DNA of 64,000 nt. Source: Balanoglossus misakiensis. Taxonomy: Eukaryota > Hemichordata. The notes beneath the pieces are model-generated. The model was given only the letters and a program-made list of their open reading frames with translations. It was not told the origin of the DNA and made no database searches. The translations under genes were made by a program, and so were the position numbers. The DNA lies in NCBI GenBank assembly GCA_040954595.2, contig CM082587.2, positions 4,650,001-4,714,000 of the forward strand, written 5' to 3'. Positions 34,501-46,500 of this stretch are shown here, one piece after another; within the stretch, counting starts at the first letter, position 1; each line of letters starts with the position of its first letter.

Positions 34501-36699
34501 TACAGTAAGATCTATCTGCCCCAATTCCCCGTGTCTAACATTAACAATGTACCTCGCGACCTTGTCATTCTTTCAGTGCTTTACAAGAAATTTTTAATAC
34601 TTATGATCAAAAGAAGAGCGGACAAATCAGTGTGGATGATGTAAGTAGCTGAATTTTTTTCCCTCACTTTAACTTCACTCGTTATTCTGTATTTATGGCA
34701 GTTTACATCATATCAGTAATGTTCAATAACATTAAGCCATGTTCCTGTATTCTTCATACTTAGATTTACCTAGCAGTGAAATCGGCAACAGGTCGCGACG
34801 ACCTCTCAGCAGCTGACTTTGACTGCATCCGCAGTAAATGTTCGTGTCGGGGCGACAGTGGCACCATTCAAGAAATCAACAGTCTTTCATTCGACGAATT
34901 CTGCTGCCTAGTAACAGAGTACAGCCGCACGTGGCCATCTTTTCACGGAAGGGGGTGTCTGGCACACTACGTGGAATCGATCAAGGAAACCGCAAGAGAA
35001 TTATGCCGTGAGTTGTTTCCTCAGCCGATCGGTTACTATGGTAATTTGGTGATTTGCTGAGAACTGCTCCTTGTGAAGTAGGAGCACACTCAGTGTGTTT
35101 GTTCCTCAGTTGTTCCTGACACAAAGACAGACATCACACCAGGATGTTCATGTTGACTGTCTGTCTGTCGGAACCATTCAAGCATCCTGTCATCTGTGGA
35201 TGCAAAATGATCAAATTTTACAACTCTGTTGATTCAGTGACTCATTTCGTAGTGAAAAACCTGTGACTATTTACATGGCTTCATAATAGCAATCATCAAA
35301 TTTTATTTTGAGTATTATGTTACCTTTTTCTTTGAAGCTATAAAATTGACCAGTAATTTCAATGGCCCTTTGGTATTTTTTTGTGAAATACCCAATGTTT
35401 CACTTCATTTTGCCAATATAGTTTTGACAGGACACTCAATTAATTATGCTCTGTAGTCATCACCGTTTTAGTAATTTTTTGTGTGATGAGTGTACTGGTG
35501 ATTAACTGCCGTGGTGTGAAACTTTCATTTCTTTGATCCAGGCTGGTTGTACAGTAACCAGAGCAACGGCGAAATTTACGAGGACTTCTCGCCGATGAAG
35601 CGAGATGTCTTTCTCGGGGGCAGCTGTAGTGACAGTACGTGGAGAGAGGACATCGCCATTCCTTTACTAAGGTATTGATTTCTGTCAAACATTGGCTGTT
35701 TAAGTAGTGAATTCAAATAATATAATGCATTGACAGAAATTTGACAAAATGTACTAATTTGGAGACCATCCCTAACTTTGTTTCAGGAAAAGAGGAATGT
35801 CTTACTACAATCCAAGGAAGGCAAAATGGAGTATCAGATTCATCCCTCTGGAACACGAAGCAAAAGAATACTGCAGGTGGTTGCTCTATGTCATTACGGC
35901 GACAACGCGGGGCGTGGGGTCCTTAGTCGAGGTAGGTGTGAAATTTGGAATATAGTGCCACCAAGTGGTGGTTTGTAACACCGGATGTACAAACAAGACA
36001 TCTCGTCTAAACAGTAAACACCACATTGTAAAAAGTTGTTTCCCCTGCATCTCCTCAGTTTGGTACCTCCATGTTGTTTTCGGTGCTGTGGTCAGACCCA
36101 TATACAGGCCCGTAGGGGTGGAAGGGTAATAAAATGTGTTTATAATTCCTCATAGGCGGCTCATTACATCGGACAGGGCAGGAAGGTTGTGGTGTGTTTG
36201 CAAGAACTGTCCGAGTCAACAGTCGTCAAGGGGGAAAAGGTGAGTGTGAACTGATCACAAGTGATCATCAAGTTCGAGGTTTAATAGTGACTCGTTTATA
36301 TAAGTCCAGTAACTCTGTGCGTAGATCATACTCACACGTACATCCCTCTGTCAGTGCCAGCCAAAGCCTTGATTCAGACTAATATGTGTTCTGTATCATT
36401 CTGTCTGTGTGGTACAACACAAGAACACTCCATCTCTTCTTAATGCTAATTTGCAGAGTCTATAGAGATCACAGCCTCAGATTTTTCACATGCTGCACAA
36501 ACTTTGATGAACCTCTACACTTCTACACTGACTCTTTTCCACTTTTTTGCCTCAGTTGACAAATAAAGCTGTGAGGGATTACAACAGAGGCAGAAAATAC
36601 CTGGCTGACTTGGCCAACAGACACGGTGTACCCATCTTTGATGACTTAACTGAGTCATTGGAATGTGTCATGAAGAAGATCCAGTCAGAAACTCAGTAG
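28589..36699 (+). CDS. Two-unit EF-hand / nucleoside 2-deoxyribosyltransferase-like protein
   Basis: Fifteen exons join in phase: 28589-28635, 28953-29062, 29189-29354, 30539-30565, 32955-33064, 33171-33262, 33473-33605, 33756-33837, 34092-34295, 34577-34640, 34764-35007, 35542-35671, 35787-35931, 36156-36239, 36556-36699 (593 residues). Unit 1: EF-hand-like pair (18-105, loop degenerate at position 1), basic Ser/Thr-rich linker, then a nucleoside 2-deoxyribosyltransferase-like (DRT) domain (154-310): VFLGGACNPTTWRQD, YNPQVSEW, and RGIASLVEAA with candidate catalytic Glu223. Unit 2: EF-hand pair (326-405, loop DQKKSGQISVDD), then DRT 2 (450-593): VFLGGSCSDSTWRED, YYNP, RGVGSLVEAA with Glu518. 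The DRT fold handles N-glycosidic bonds of nucleotides and is structurally akin to TIR/ADP-ribosyl-cyclase-type folds. Whether this protein cleaves, transfers or only binds a nucleotide is not known. No signal peptide or membrane helix, so cytosolic. EF-hands suggest Ca2+ response, though only some loop ligands are kept. Confidence 0.87.
29529..29593 (+). other. Possible alternative terminal exon with poly(A) signal
   Basis: After CTGTTTCAG a phase-2-compatible stretch reads 17 AT-rich codons to a TGA (29579-29581), followed at once by AATAAA (29588-29593). It could end a short EF-hand-only isoform of the gene, but the codons are low-complexity and it may be chance. Confidence 0.2.
32768..32796. 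repeat. (TCTG)n microsatellite
   Basis: Short tetranucleotide run in intron 4 of the EF-hand/deoxyribosyltransferase gene. Confidence 0.8.
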
Positions 36700-37075
36700 A
36701 GGCTGTGATGGACCTGTACACCCCTATAAAACTCAAGACATTGAGTGTTCCGTCTCGAAATTGATAATACTGTTTAGAAAATGAAAATGAAAGAAATCAC
36801 AGCTGTGTTGACAGTGGGTATTTTTTCTCAGGTACAGATAGATTTTTTAACGAATTGAACTGCATATTTTCTGGTGTTAAATTTCGTTTTTTTTTTAAAC
36901 TTAAAAAAGTGTTCTCTATGGTACCATGTTGTTTCTGTGTCTTCCATTTTTAGCTGCCGCCCGTAAGATCTCCTTACTAGACTACAATGTGCAATCTCTG
37001 AGTGTGAAATGCTTATTTCAACATGGACAGTTTTATTTTTGTGCCTCTATGAAGACTGCCGCTGCAATTTTATAT

Positions 37076-37081
37076 AATAAA
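37076..37081 (+). terminator. Poly(A) signal of EF-hand/deoxyribosyltransferase gene
   Basis: AATAAA 377 bases after the stop codon. A second AATAAA at 38321-38326 could give a longer 3' UTR. Confidence 0.4.
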
Positions 37082-38451
37082 TGTGCGTCTAGATGTTATT
37101 GTGTTTCTCCATTGGACTTCTGAAATAATTTGTCAACATGCACAACTACATGTAGGCCTTAATTTGTCACACAATCACTCAATCACTGTGCAAGGAAATG
37201 TAACAGCTCATGAAAGTGTAGTGGGAATTGCTAAAAAACATCACTTGTACTATTTCATTAATGGGCATGAGATGGAGAGCTGTCTACTTTAATTTACATG
37301 TGTGTAAAACTGAAAATACTGGGAAAAAATGCAACCAAAGCCTTGATGTGCCAATTTTGGTTATTTACATTTTAAAGTAGTATTTAAACTTGCAGAGCAA
37401 ACTTTAAGAAACGTGAATATTTTTTGTGTATTTTTATTTTAAAATAGACGTCTGTACCATAAAACACCATGCATTTCAAGACATACTGAATGTGCATCAT
37501 TACGTTGTGAGATAAGAACAGGAATGTTTCAATATTCAACAGAGTAAAGAATAAGGAACTGTCAGATATTCATAGGAAGAGTAACAGACAAAAATATCGC
37601 TGCTTACTTTACTTGGAGTTTTCATGTTGGTGAGATGTTAGAGCTTGTTTCTGTTAATGTTTTGTTATCAGATTAGATGTGCATGTCCATGTTAGATATT
37701 TAAGTCTGTAAATTAATTAATGAAGTACTGAACAGGCCCCATTGAGGGCATGTACTGAAATTTATCTTTGTTTTCTAGCTGTTTGACTACTAGAACGACA
37801 AAAACCAATCAGAGTGCTGTACTCAATTTATTAACCAATGGAAATAAGGCAAAAGGCTTCTTCCTTATCCCCTTTTGTAAGACGATCACTGATTGGTAAG
37901 TGGACGATTCTTACGATGTCTAGTTTGGGATACCATGTTTCTGAGACCATTCAAATCTGCCATGCTGTGTCAGTATCATATACAGTTGCCTTGAACTCTT
38001 GGTCTCTGCCATTCTGGATGACCCCACACCACAAGAAAATACCCAGGTACAGGTCACTTAGGGGTCACACAAGTGACCTTGGCATTGAAGCACTTTGCCA
38101 AAGGGCTTTAATTGGTACAGACGTATTCTATGGATTTATTGTATATATTTGGCACAATCATAGATTTTTATATAAACTGTAACATTTCTGTGCCTTATAC
38201 TTGGAATGTGATATTTCCTAGAGCTTGCCCATACGTGCATGTAAATGTGAGAATTTCTGTGTGAATCATTTACCAGTAATTGTACATGTTAGATGTTGTA
38301 CCCGATGCTTTTTTAAAGGAAATAAAACATTTAAAGACAAAACTATTGCTTTTTAAATTTGTGCGTAGTGGCTGTGCGATTAACTTCTTCACGTTTACCA
38401 GCTGAAGCGTATTAAGATCAAACTTTAGACAAGACGTTTTCAAATACATAA

Positions 38452-38457
38452 TTTATT
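38452..38457 (-). terminator. Possible poly(A) signal of the EGF-LDLa-CCP-LamG gene
   Basis: AATAAA on the minus strand about 470 bases beyond the candidate last exon. Confidence 0.3.
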
Positions 38458-38928
38458 ATACCCAATATAAAGTACATGTACACGTAAATAAAAATCTATA
38501 ATATGCTGATTCTCAACACAGGCTAGTATTGCTCCAGTGCAGAATGAAGAGAATTAAGGACATTTCACGTGCAATTACTCATGGCTGTAATCAAGCATTA
38601 TTGTTTGAAACTATAAGAAATTTATCTTCTGGGCATTGTAGGGTATTTACATGCATATAATGTAACTGATTACACTCGTTTTATTTCTTCTTTTATAATA
38701 TTTTACAGCATATTCATACAATGGACTTATGACAGTCAACATGGTGACATAAACACACAATGACAACCGTGACAAGACATTCTCTGCTCAGAGGTAAATC
38801 AAATGTAAAACTATACAATGTATGTATGTATGCAATATGTATGTACGCATGACAAAATACATTTTTTGTAAATGTACAGACACCTGAATACTACGTGCCA
38901 TACCTCAGTGTTAAATGTCCATCCATTG

Positions 38929-40510
38929 TTATGAGGAATGAATATTTGATGCTGGACGGAATGGTTAAAGGCAGACAGACAAATACATCAAGTTGATGTA
39001 TTAAACTAATTGTGTCAATATCTTTTGCTAGGTAACTTCCGGCTAATTTATTCACGCAGTACAGTTCTGGGCACCCTGGCACCCATGTAAAGAATTTTGT
39101 TAATATTAGAAATTGTCAAAACGTTTGAAAAACCAATATTTATCTACATGTTTACAGTTATAAAATATATTACATTTGACTCTCGCAGATGATTATTTGC
39201 GTGATCATGATGCTATGAAAAGAGAGAGAGAGAGAGAGAGAGAGAGATTAGTACATGTCAAAACCATTGACTATCTTGTCCTGAAAGTTGATCGAAAAAT
39301 GTATGTTTTAAACAATCTTAATAGTCACATGTCTTGTGGTCTTTGTTCTGATTTTCTGTCCAATTGTTGTTGAAATTCCTGGTAAAATAGTTTCAAAGAA
39401 TTGCCTTGGTATTTGTCGTTTTTTCGGTAGTTAAAAAACAGCATAATGGACTAGCTGCCTGTGCTGGGTATCTATTCACTGCGATCGTATAAAAACAAAA
39501 GTCGGGATATCTTACCAGTCTCTTGCTCGTAGAGGGCGCCGACTTCTTCCAAGGACAATTCCCGGTAGAATATTTGAAGATCGCTCATCCCGGCGTTGCC
39601 ACGTTTCGAGGTGTCCATCATGGCGCTGTTAGAGCCACCTATAATCAAGACTGTGGAGGGGGAAGGAAATCCCAAAGGTAGAATTAACACGATAAGGAAT
39701 GCAATGAATTTAAAGTCCGGACTAAAAAATAGCCAAAAGTTTTAGTTTCTGGGAAAGTACTTACTTGTATCTGTGAAAGTGGTAGACGGGTATGTGTCTG
39801 TCTCTTCTATATGCGTTTGTGGCAATCCATCGACGTACATGTTCCCCGTGCTGGGTGCCCTGAATGTCGCCACAAAATGAAACCACGTGTTTTGTGGGAA
39901 CCCGTCGATGGCGAACATGCGCCTGTACAAAGCTGTGCTGTTCTTGGGAACCTGCGCGGCCCACACCAGCAAGGGGGTGGCGCCGTCCACTGTCCAAATG
40001 GCAAACCCCCTCCCGTTCATGGTCTGTCCGCCAGACGTCAAGTGGTAACGAATGGTCGGGTTCTGGCCCATGTCGATGTTCATCCACACGGCCACGGTGG
40101 CACCCTCGCCGCACAGGGCGGCGTCTGCCAAGCACTCGCCGTCGAAGTCCGGGAAACTGACGATATTGCCCGTGTCGTAGTGTGTGGCGCACGTGTGCAC
40201 GGCCAGTTTCGGCACCGGCGCCGGGGTGAGTGGTATGTCGGCCCAAGTGGGGAGAAAGACGAAGATGTCACCGCCTCTACCCTGCATCACTTCGTATACC
40301 GTTGGAGCCGGTGATGCCGGTGACGCGCACACGTTTCCAAGGCAATCAGCGGGTTCTGGGTCAGATGCTGCGCATTTGCCAGAGAGTTCCCAGTGGTACG
40401 TTGGTCTTAAATCTGTTGGTTGAACAAAATGGGATCTTATAATACGTGCAGCCGCAGTATATGTCCAACAAACGACCAGGGTAGATTAATGAAGCCTGTA
40501 TTTTGTGTTC

Positions 40511-40594
<84 letters not shown>

Positions 40595-43500
40595 TAGTCA
40601 CCGAATATTGCAAATTAGGGATGGATTTCAAATCGTCCCAAAATATATACGTGTATCTTTACTACATTAGAAGGCCCATGCCATTATATACGGACACAAG
40701 TGGACACGTACCGTAGCATGAAGGAGCTACATCACTCCAGATCCCGTTGGTACACGTTAGATTACTCGCCCCATACAAGTAATAGTTCACGACACAGGAG
40801 TAGGACAACGATTCTCCGTGGTGAGTGCCTCCTGTGCGGCTGCCGTCGTCGGGTGTGCCAGGGTCACTGCAGTCCGCTGGAATTATACAGTAACAGAATG
40901 TGAGATAGATAGACAGACATACATGCGCACAGAGAGACAGACAGAGAGACAGACAGATACATACATACATAACATGTTTCCTGGGCGCGCTAGCTTAAAA
41001 CCAGAACATTTCCTACTGGTAACTGAAATTGTTTTTATTTATTTGGACCTTGTCTTTCCAGATAGTATTTTTGTATATCCATTCTTTAGGGACGATATGA
41101 TCATCCTAAATTGTTCTCTAGATTCTGGAGGAGGCATACAAGCCGTCCTCAAACATTTTGCGATAATTTTTTTTTCTCATATACCGTGAAAGGAACTCAT
41201 TATAATGGAGCATTCAGTGGCACGGTTATGACTTGTATTTTGTTAACGTCTTTAATATATTATTTGTCACAGAATCCTTCTGCAAGTGAAAGAATAGTTA
41301 ACATTTGAGTTGAAGACTGGGAAATGAAAGCTCGCTGCTGATTGGTTCAAGTCACCTGGACCACCTGAACATGGAAATTGCGTCTTGTCATCCGGGCATT
41401 TTCGTAAAAGACGGCCATGCTGCTGGTACCGTGCATGTAGCCTGCGTTTAGTTGCGGATGCGATGAACTCAATTCAACAACAGAGTTTCTCTGATGTTTA
41501 TTTTGCTGCAAAGAGGCGGTAAGTAAAATAACAGGAGTATACAGTTACTCAATTTTCGACCGGACTCGTATGTCTTATTGTGGCGAGTTACGGACTAAAA
41601 AGTCAGACTTCGACGTTTCTCCGACTACCACTGAGATGAAACAGCGTGCTGGCTATCGTCAGACAACGCCCATTGTTTTGTTTACTTCCGCCTCGTACTT
41701 TGAAAGCGACCCATTTTCATTGGCATTGAGCGGATTGGTTTATCACTTGTGTTTTTGTTAACTTCTTGTACGGTGATCACGGTAGAAATTTTGTTTCATG
41801 TTGACTGATAGACATTCACTTCGTTTGCTTGTTCTGCAGATCCAAAGGCCAGATGTACTGATAATGATGTCCAGCAACCAAGCTGACCAGTTGTTCCTTC
41901 CCGCCATGCATCTGTGACTGGTGCTCGTACGTTCAACGCGGATGCTATGATGTTACAAGCATGATGTCAGAGTAAGCGGTATCAGCCAAGTTTTTTTTGG
42001 CAATTTTTAAGATCTTTCAACGATTCTGACTGGTGCCGGTAGCCAGTTCAGCGAACCGATTTTGCACAAATCTGAAGAATGCAACAATACGGATGCCATA
42101 TGTGGATGTCATTACAGTTTTGAAACCAACATGACTACATGCTCGGTGCATGGGTCATTTTTGTTACGGCACCAACAAGTTCCTCGGCTTTGAATGCTTC
42201 GAAAGGTGCTTGTTGTTGTAAGTGTGTGTGTGTGCATGTGTGTGTCACGGTAAGTTGTACGGTATATTTGGGCCATGCAACTGTAGTCTACAATGAGGTG
42301 AGCGTTTGTATGTTCCATGGCTGAATGAAGACCAGTGGATGGTATGAAGTTTCATAACAAGTAAGTTATATAGACATAAATAAAATCCCCGGTGCGGGTG
42401 GGTCCCATCCCTCAGACAGTCGGTTAATACTTAATACAGGTTTTTTGAGCTTTGTCATCGTTCGTCTTTATTCAATAAAAAATATTAAAAACATCCACGT
42501 ACTGCTAAAACTGGGAGTGGATTATTCCCGTACCGAACATCTTCGCGCGTGCGTATATAGATAGTACAAGTTCTTTGAGATTTATAATCTTTCGTCATTA
42601 TTCAATAAAAAAATGTTAAAAACATACACGCACTCATAATACTGGGAGTGGTTTATTTCCGTACCGATCATCTTCGCGCGTGCGTATTTAATACAAGTTC
42701 TTTGAGATTTGTGAGCTTTCGTCATTTTTCAATAAAAATTTATCTAAAAAATGCATGCACTGATAAAAATGGGAGTGGTTTATTTCCGTACCGATCATTT
42801 TCCCTAACTCCATGTACGATGATAAAATTGAAGGTATTGTCATTCCTTTAATTTGTTATATCTCTACATGTATGTACAGAGTTTGACATAAGCCAGGAAG
42901 TATTAGTGAGGATGGGTATATTTTAGGTGTTTAATTGCTTGAGAAATGACTTGTATTTTGATCATGAGTCACTGGATATTCATGTCAAAATCTTTCAATA
43001 CAATACGTTGTCCACTTACCAAAACATAACGGTGGTACATTGCTCCACACGCCATCGCTGCAAGTGACCATACTATCTCCAACCATTGTGAACTCTGAAT
43101 TACACACATAATTCATGACGGTTCCGTGTGTCAGTGTGCCAAAGCGTTGTCCGTTAACTGGCGTCCCGGGGTCCGTACAGTCAGCTGGAATGATAAGACA
43201 AGCACATTTCCTTCAGCTAGACAGATTTTCAGAAAATGATATATAATTCTCCAAGCATTTCAAATATATGACATATTAAAACAATGAAGAATGCGTAGTG
43301 TTCACCGTCTTGTTTCATAAAAATCGATCTTTTATATTTTCTCCATATAATTAACATAGAGGTGACGGCCGCCATTTTGAATTTCAAATTTGAGACCCCT
43401 TAATTTTCATTCGCAATCTTTAAGAAATTATCTAAAGTTACTGGAGTAAAATATGACAAAAAGTTCCATCATAGCCTAACATCATTTGCGGGCACCCGTG

Positions 43501-46500
43501 CGCCCTTACCGTAGCATGTTCCCGGACTGTCGCTCCACGTCCCGTCGCTGCAGGTAGACGTGCTATTTCCGACCAAGGTGTAGCCTCCATCACAGCTGAA
43601 AACAACTCCGTTGCCATGGAAACTGCTTCCCGCGACATTACCGTTGGCCGGAGACGCCGGCATTGTGCAGTCGGCTGAGATGTAAAACAAAGGACATGGT
43701 AATTTTACCCCATTCATTATAAATAATGAACCTAAAGTTTAGACACCAAAACTCATCTGGTCCATCTATCATGACTCCTAATCTATCAAGATATTATCTA
43801 GCATGGGTCGAAATCAGTCAAACTAAAATTGACACTCCAGGGCTCAAAACACTTCTGCTACGCCGAAATACTAGTACATGTTAATCTCTAATTTATGACA
43901 AAATAATATTGTGGTGATTTTTGATAAATACCAGTCCTCGCTGGTTAATCTCACTGCAAACTAAATGTTAATGATGTTGTAAAGATCGTGCAAGTAATAA
44001 TTAGTTGACAAAGTTTACCGTAACAGGTTGGCGCCGTGCCAATCCAGCCTCCGTCTTGACATACAATGAACTGGTTGCCAGTCAGTGAATAGCCGACATT
44101 GCAAATGAACGTCACGATATCTCCATGGCCTGAAGTGCCGGTAGCGACGCCGTTCGCCGGCGATGAAGCCGGCACGCAGTTTTCTGAGAGGGGGAGAGAG
44201 AAAGAGAGGGAGAGAAAAAGAGAGACAAAAGAGAGAGAAATCAGTCGACGGGGCTTTTCACGAAATCACGGTTTCCGTTTATTCTCGCGGAACGCGGACA
44301 CGCCACCTACTCACGCCTCGTAGCGTTCTTCGAGGAGAAACATTTTCATCATTCCTGGAATTGTGCATGAGTGCTGTTTACCCGTGGCCATTGTAACGTC
44401 ACGAAATGTCTTTGATGCAAGGTTTGATTTGTGCAGAAGCGTGTGTACACCAAATCGCAGTGACCTGCATGCTTGCATGCTAGTACTGTCAATGGGATCT
44501 GAAGTACACTATACAGAATGAAAGAAAGTAAACCGAATATCTTGGAAAAGGAACGTGTTGTTGTTCTTTTGTGATACATATTCCAAGAAAGGGAGTTATC
44601 GATTTCTGGTAGTATTTCAGAATAGACAGTAATCAGAGAACCGGCGTTCTGTGTTTGAATTCATATATTCATTTACTGTATCTTGTCTGCTTCACATTGT
44701 GCGTTCACGTGTCATTTGTAGTAACCCTGGCTTGTCTATTTACACTGTAAAAGGAAGGCGTGGGCACAAAGTATACATGTTTTTCATTTTTTTTTCTTTT
44801 TACATTGTGAGCATTTTTAGAAAGACCAGACTAAAAGACCGATAGTAAGGTTTAAACGGAAGGAAGGTCTGACTAAGTACGTCAGCACCGCGTTTGCTAC
44901 TACGCAGACAGAAATCTAATATTCGAGATTTTGTAGACCAACAGAGTGGCGATAACATCCGGGATATATACTTACGATGGCATGATGGGATGGGTTGGCT
45001 CCACACGCCGGCTGTGCACACAGTCGCGGCAGACCCTACCAGGGTGTGGCCAAGATTGCAGGTGTATTGGAGAGTAGCGCCATCAGTGAATAAACCGCTC
45101 TGGGTGCCATTCGGCAAAGGACCCGGATCAGAGCAATCGGAGGCTGCTGCAATAAAAGTAGAAAAAGATCAAAATTATGTAAAGTCACCAAACACTTGTA
45201 TCTATCAAAAAATAAACACACACCATCAGACATCAAGTACTCATTTATTTACCTGGTGGAGTGCCTGTCGTACAGGCGCCCTCGTCGTCACTGTTCGGAC
45301 AGTCTCTAAACCCGTCGCACAACCTGACTGCTTGCAAGCAGGTGCCGTCGTCGCAAACGAAGTCGCCACCGGCGCACGCGCAGCCCATCTCGTCATCTCG
45401 TCCGGGGCAGTCGGCGAAGTAGTCGCAGCGCAGTGACGCTGGTATGCAGCTGTTGTCGTTGCATTGGTACTCTCCAACCGAACAATCTGAAAGACAGCAA
45501 AGTATGTTAGTATACTGCGCATGACATGTGTGTGCGCGGTTTTACTTTAGGGACAGTGTAGTAGACTCTCAAATCTGGTCAAAACCTGTACAATGGTAAT
45601 TTTCAGCGCCTACAACAAGCACAGCCAGATACGCACGTCTCTGTGGACCGCATACACATTACGTTTCCGCGCTGGTAATATTGCGAACATTTTTCACTCT
45701 TGCATTATCAGAAATTGAAATACGCATTACGATGATAAAAAGCTTCACGTGGTCCACAGACGAGTAATAAATTCTAGGTCTTGAAAAGTAAAATAATAAT
45801 TCAGCGGCCTTCGCATTGTTTGTGGTGACGACTGCAGATAAACAGGTCTATACGAATGCAATTTAGACTTCGCACGGTTCTTCATTCATCATGTCTGAAT
45901 CCCGTTTTCCATTATCCAAGCCTGATGCATGTTTTACAAATTGGTAGTGAAACGTTTGTAGCAAGGTGTCTTATATCAAAGACCACCGTTTCGTGCAGGC
46001 TATTATATAAAGTTTAGACTTTTGATTTATGTGTTGCCATGGTCACTGTTTTCTCGAACCATAAACCGGATGATCACCCGATTACAAAACACCGCGATTG
46101 CAATGCAGGATTTTTTTACGTGATGGAAGTTTCTCGTAAGATCGTGAGAATTTTAAATATAACTGGCTTATTACGTGACGGAAACTTAAGTTTAATGACT
46201 TTTAAACGTGCAATAACTGAATAGCATTGCTTCAATAGACATTCATCTAAGCTTGCATTGATTTTACGATTTGCAGGGTTAAGAGACCATTTTATGGAGG
46301 CTGAACTCGCGCGTGTTTAGGTGATCTTTAATCTTAATTTACCAGTGGTAGCTTTATCGTTTCCGACGGTTTGATAATCTTCAAAGAAACACACGCTATA
46401 GTTAGCGTAATCATTTAATCTTTAGGATATTCTGTATTACTGCATTAAACATAGAAGGCACCTTTGCTTAAATTTGACTTCAAGCACTTATTAGTAAGTT

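Larger units (their letters stand above)
36700..38928. other. Convergent 3' regions
   Basis: No exon seen. Poly(A) candidates: AATAAA 37076-37081 and 38321-38326 for the plus-strand gene, and AATAAA on the minus strand (TTTATT at 38452-38457) for the mosaic gene. The open frame at 37838-38182 has no recognisable content. Confidence 0.45.

Noticed and set aside
39761-40314. Long overlapping frames on both strands opposite the LamG exon
   Set aside because: Only the minus frame 40412-39765 gives LamG-type motifs and correct splice phases; the others are off-frame readings of GC-rich coding DNA.
40437-40631. Poly-His ORF
   Set aside because: Translation of an intronic (GAT)n repeat.
42435-42801. 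CRISPR-like array
   Set aside because: Units are about 130 bases, diverged throughout and directly adjacent, with no short repeat/unique spacer pattern; this is eukaryotic DNA.
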